Below, piece after piece: positions 5,715-6,743 of a stretch of 6,743 bases of DNA; position 1 is the first letter of the stretch; each line of letters opens with the position of its first letter. The notes beneath the pieces are model-generated. The model saw nothing but the letters and a program-made list of their open reading frames with translations, was not told the DNA's origin and searched no databases. The stretch is from an uncultured Chthoniobacterales bacterium. Its GTDB lineage: Bacteria; Verrucomicrobiota; Verrucomicrobiia; Chthoniobacterales; CAKUMP01. The position numbers and the translations under genes were made by a program. The stretch is taken from NCBI GenBank assembly GCA_934667795.1, contig CAKUMP010000133.1:1-6743 (forward strand), written 5' to 3'.

Positions 5715-6743
5715 ATGATTCAAAAATTTAGTTTTTGCCTGATGACGAAATGGATGTGGGTGAGAAAAGGAATGATTCTTGCAACAGGTATACTTGTGAG
5801 TACGGGGAGTGTGGTTGCAAACTCATTGGAGCAGGAAATTTTAGTAGCGCCTGCCGGTTTATCTGAATTACGCGTTGTGGACTCCCGTGGGGGGCGAGTT
5901 ATAGAAATAGAGGGATTTGAATTTTCGCGTCCTGGTGCACAGATTCAGGAGCGAAAGGATGCGCGTTGGGAGTATGAACAATCTTATCGCGATTTTGGCA
6001 ATTATCGATTGTCTGTTGAGATGCCTCCTCCCGGACCGGCACCATCAAAAACGACGGGGCGGATGGAACTTCGCAGCATGGGTTCCTTTATTCCGAAACA
6101 GAACCGCAATTATCTTATATCGGTACTTGCGAAAACAAATTTTGACAGGAAAGCGACAGAATTTAGTGTATATCTGCGTTGGATAGGCGCATCGCGAGCG
6201 ATCACCCCTAGACATGTACTGGGATTACCTGCGGTTACGGAGGGAGTGGATGGGTGGCAACGCTTTGAATGGATCACCACCTCGCCTTCAGATCCTCGCA
6301 TAGATGAAGCCAAGGTCGCACTTGAATTTACCGCCCGACATGGAGATCGGCCACCGGAAGTCAGGATTGCGGATTTTACCATAGTGGAACTCCCTGCCGT
6401 ACCATTAAAGTCGCTTTTACGGGGAGAAGGGGTGACATTTCCCGGGAGCGCAGGTGAACTGCCGATGAAGGTAGAGGAACGCAGCTTGGAAGAGGATGCA
6501 ATCGTGGTAAAAACCACCGGAGCAGTTTATCGTTTTGACACCGGAAATGATACCATTTCCGCCAGTCAACGGATCGAATTCCCCAGAGAACTGGCGAAAT
6601 GGCATTCTTCACTGCCCTTTAAAAATCTACAGGTTGACCAGTTTAATGAAGATGTATGTGTCTTAAGTAATGAATATCTGACGATTGGGATACAGAGAGA
6701 CTCGTTAGTTGTTATTAGTCCGCAAAATGAATTGGTCATGACA
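5715..6743 (+). CDS. Secreted protein of unknown function with an N-terminal jelly-roll-like region (3' end outside window)
   Basis: The frame is open from ATG 5715 to the window end: 343 residues with no stop. The N-terminus has a basic stretch ('KWMWVRKG', 12-19), a hydrophobic core ('MILATGILVSTGSVV', 20-34) and a probable cleavage site after 'VVA' (residue 35), so export by Sec is likely. Residues about 45-228 alternate beta-strand-like segments ('RNYLISVLAKTN', 'TEFSVYLRWIG', 'GWQRFEWITTSP', 'VRIADFTIVELP'), resembling carbohydrate-binding jelly-roll modules of the CBM4/9 type; this is pattern similarity only. From about 268 onward ('AVYRFDTGNDTISASQRIEF', then 'YLTIGIQRDSLVVIS') a second domain begins that I do not recognise and that is cut off; it might be an enzymatic domain. 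Start choice is uncertain: ATG 5742 gives the most typical signal peptide length, and ATG 5772 directly follows AAAAGGA. The gene follows the operator-like repeats at 5630-5684. Confidence 0.75.
   Translation, partial: MIQKFSFCLMTKWMWVRKGMILATGILVSTGSVVANSLEQEILVAPAGLSELRVVDSRGGRVIEIEGFEFSRPGAQIQERKDARWEYEQSYRDFGNYRLSVEMPPPGPAPSKTTGRMELRSMGSFIPKQNRNYLISVLAKTNFDRKATEFSVYLRWIGASRAITPRHVLGLPAVTEGVDGWQRFEWITTSPSDPRIDEAKVALEFTARHGDRPPEVRIADFTIVELPAVPLKSLLRGEGVTFPGSAGELPMKVEERSLEEDAIVVKTTGAVYRFDTGNDTISASQRIEFPRELAKWHSSLPFKNLQVDQFNEDVCVLSNEYLTIGIQRDSLVVISPQNELVMT

Noticed and set aside
6110..6612. Open frames on the minus strand opposite the secreted-protein gene.
   Set aside because: The + frame is open for over 1 kb with a signal peptide and domain-like sequence; the minus frames are low-complexity and overlap one another.

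Overview
The window looks like accessory chromosome from a saccharolytic, probably marine or sediment, bacterium of the PVC group (Verrucomicrobiota, Lentisphaerota or Kiritimatiellota). This is inference from style, with no phylogenetic marker present: a right-handed beta-helix protein with an 'F.DP...DFRL.P.SP' tail, a LacI/GalR regulator, a large secreted protein of carbohydrate-binding type, and few Shine-Dalgarno sites. The window is almost fully coding and moderate in GC. No tRNA, rRNA, CRISPR array, insertion sequence or integrase was seen.

Layout. 1-644 (+) is the 3' end of a beta-helix protein. 702-1757 (+) is a complete LacI-family regulator. It converges, with only 4 bp between stop codons, on a leftward pair: a class I glutamine-amidotransferase-like gamma-glutamyl hydrolase (peptidase C26, 1762-2502, -) and, upstream of it, a cytoplasmic M28 metallopeptidase fused to a GNAT acetyltransferase (2569-4242, -). 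A compact AT-rich divergent promoter region (about 4243-4321) separates this pair from a rightward M19 'membrane dipeptidase' homologue (4322-5620, +). After a 94-bp intergenic region full of inverted repeats, a secreted protein of unknown function starts at about 5715 (+) and runs off the window.

How the parts may work together. Three of the six genes belong to families that act on small peptides or gamma-glutamyl amides, and they sit around one divergent promoter, which suggests a peptide or amide catabolic module next to carbohydrate-related genes. A short AT-rich box, close to GAAATATTGC or GAAATATTTC, recurs in front of the LacI gene, between the M28 and M19 genes, and in front of the secreted-protein gene. 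This suggests that one regulator, perhaps the LacI protein encoded here, controls all of them.

The two protein-level oddities most worth attention are the M19 homologue, which lacks the HxD motif and bridging glutamate of the binuclear zinc site but keeps the later His, His and Asp residues, and the M28-GNAT fusion.
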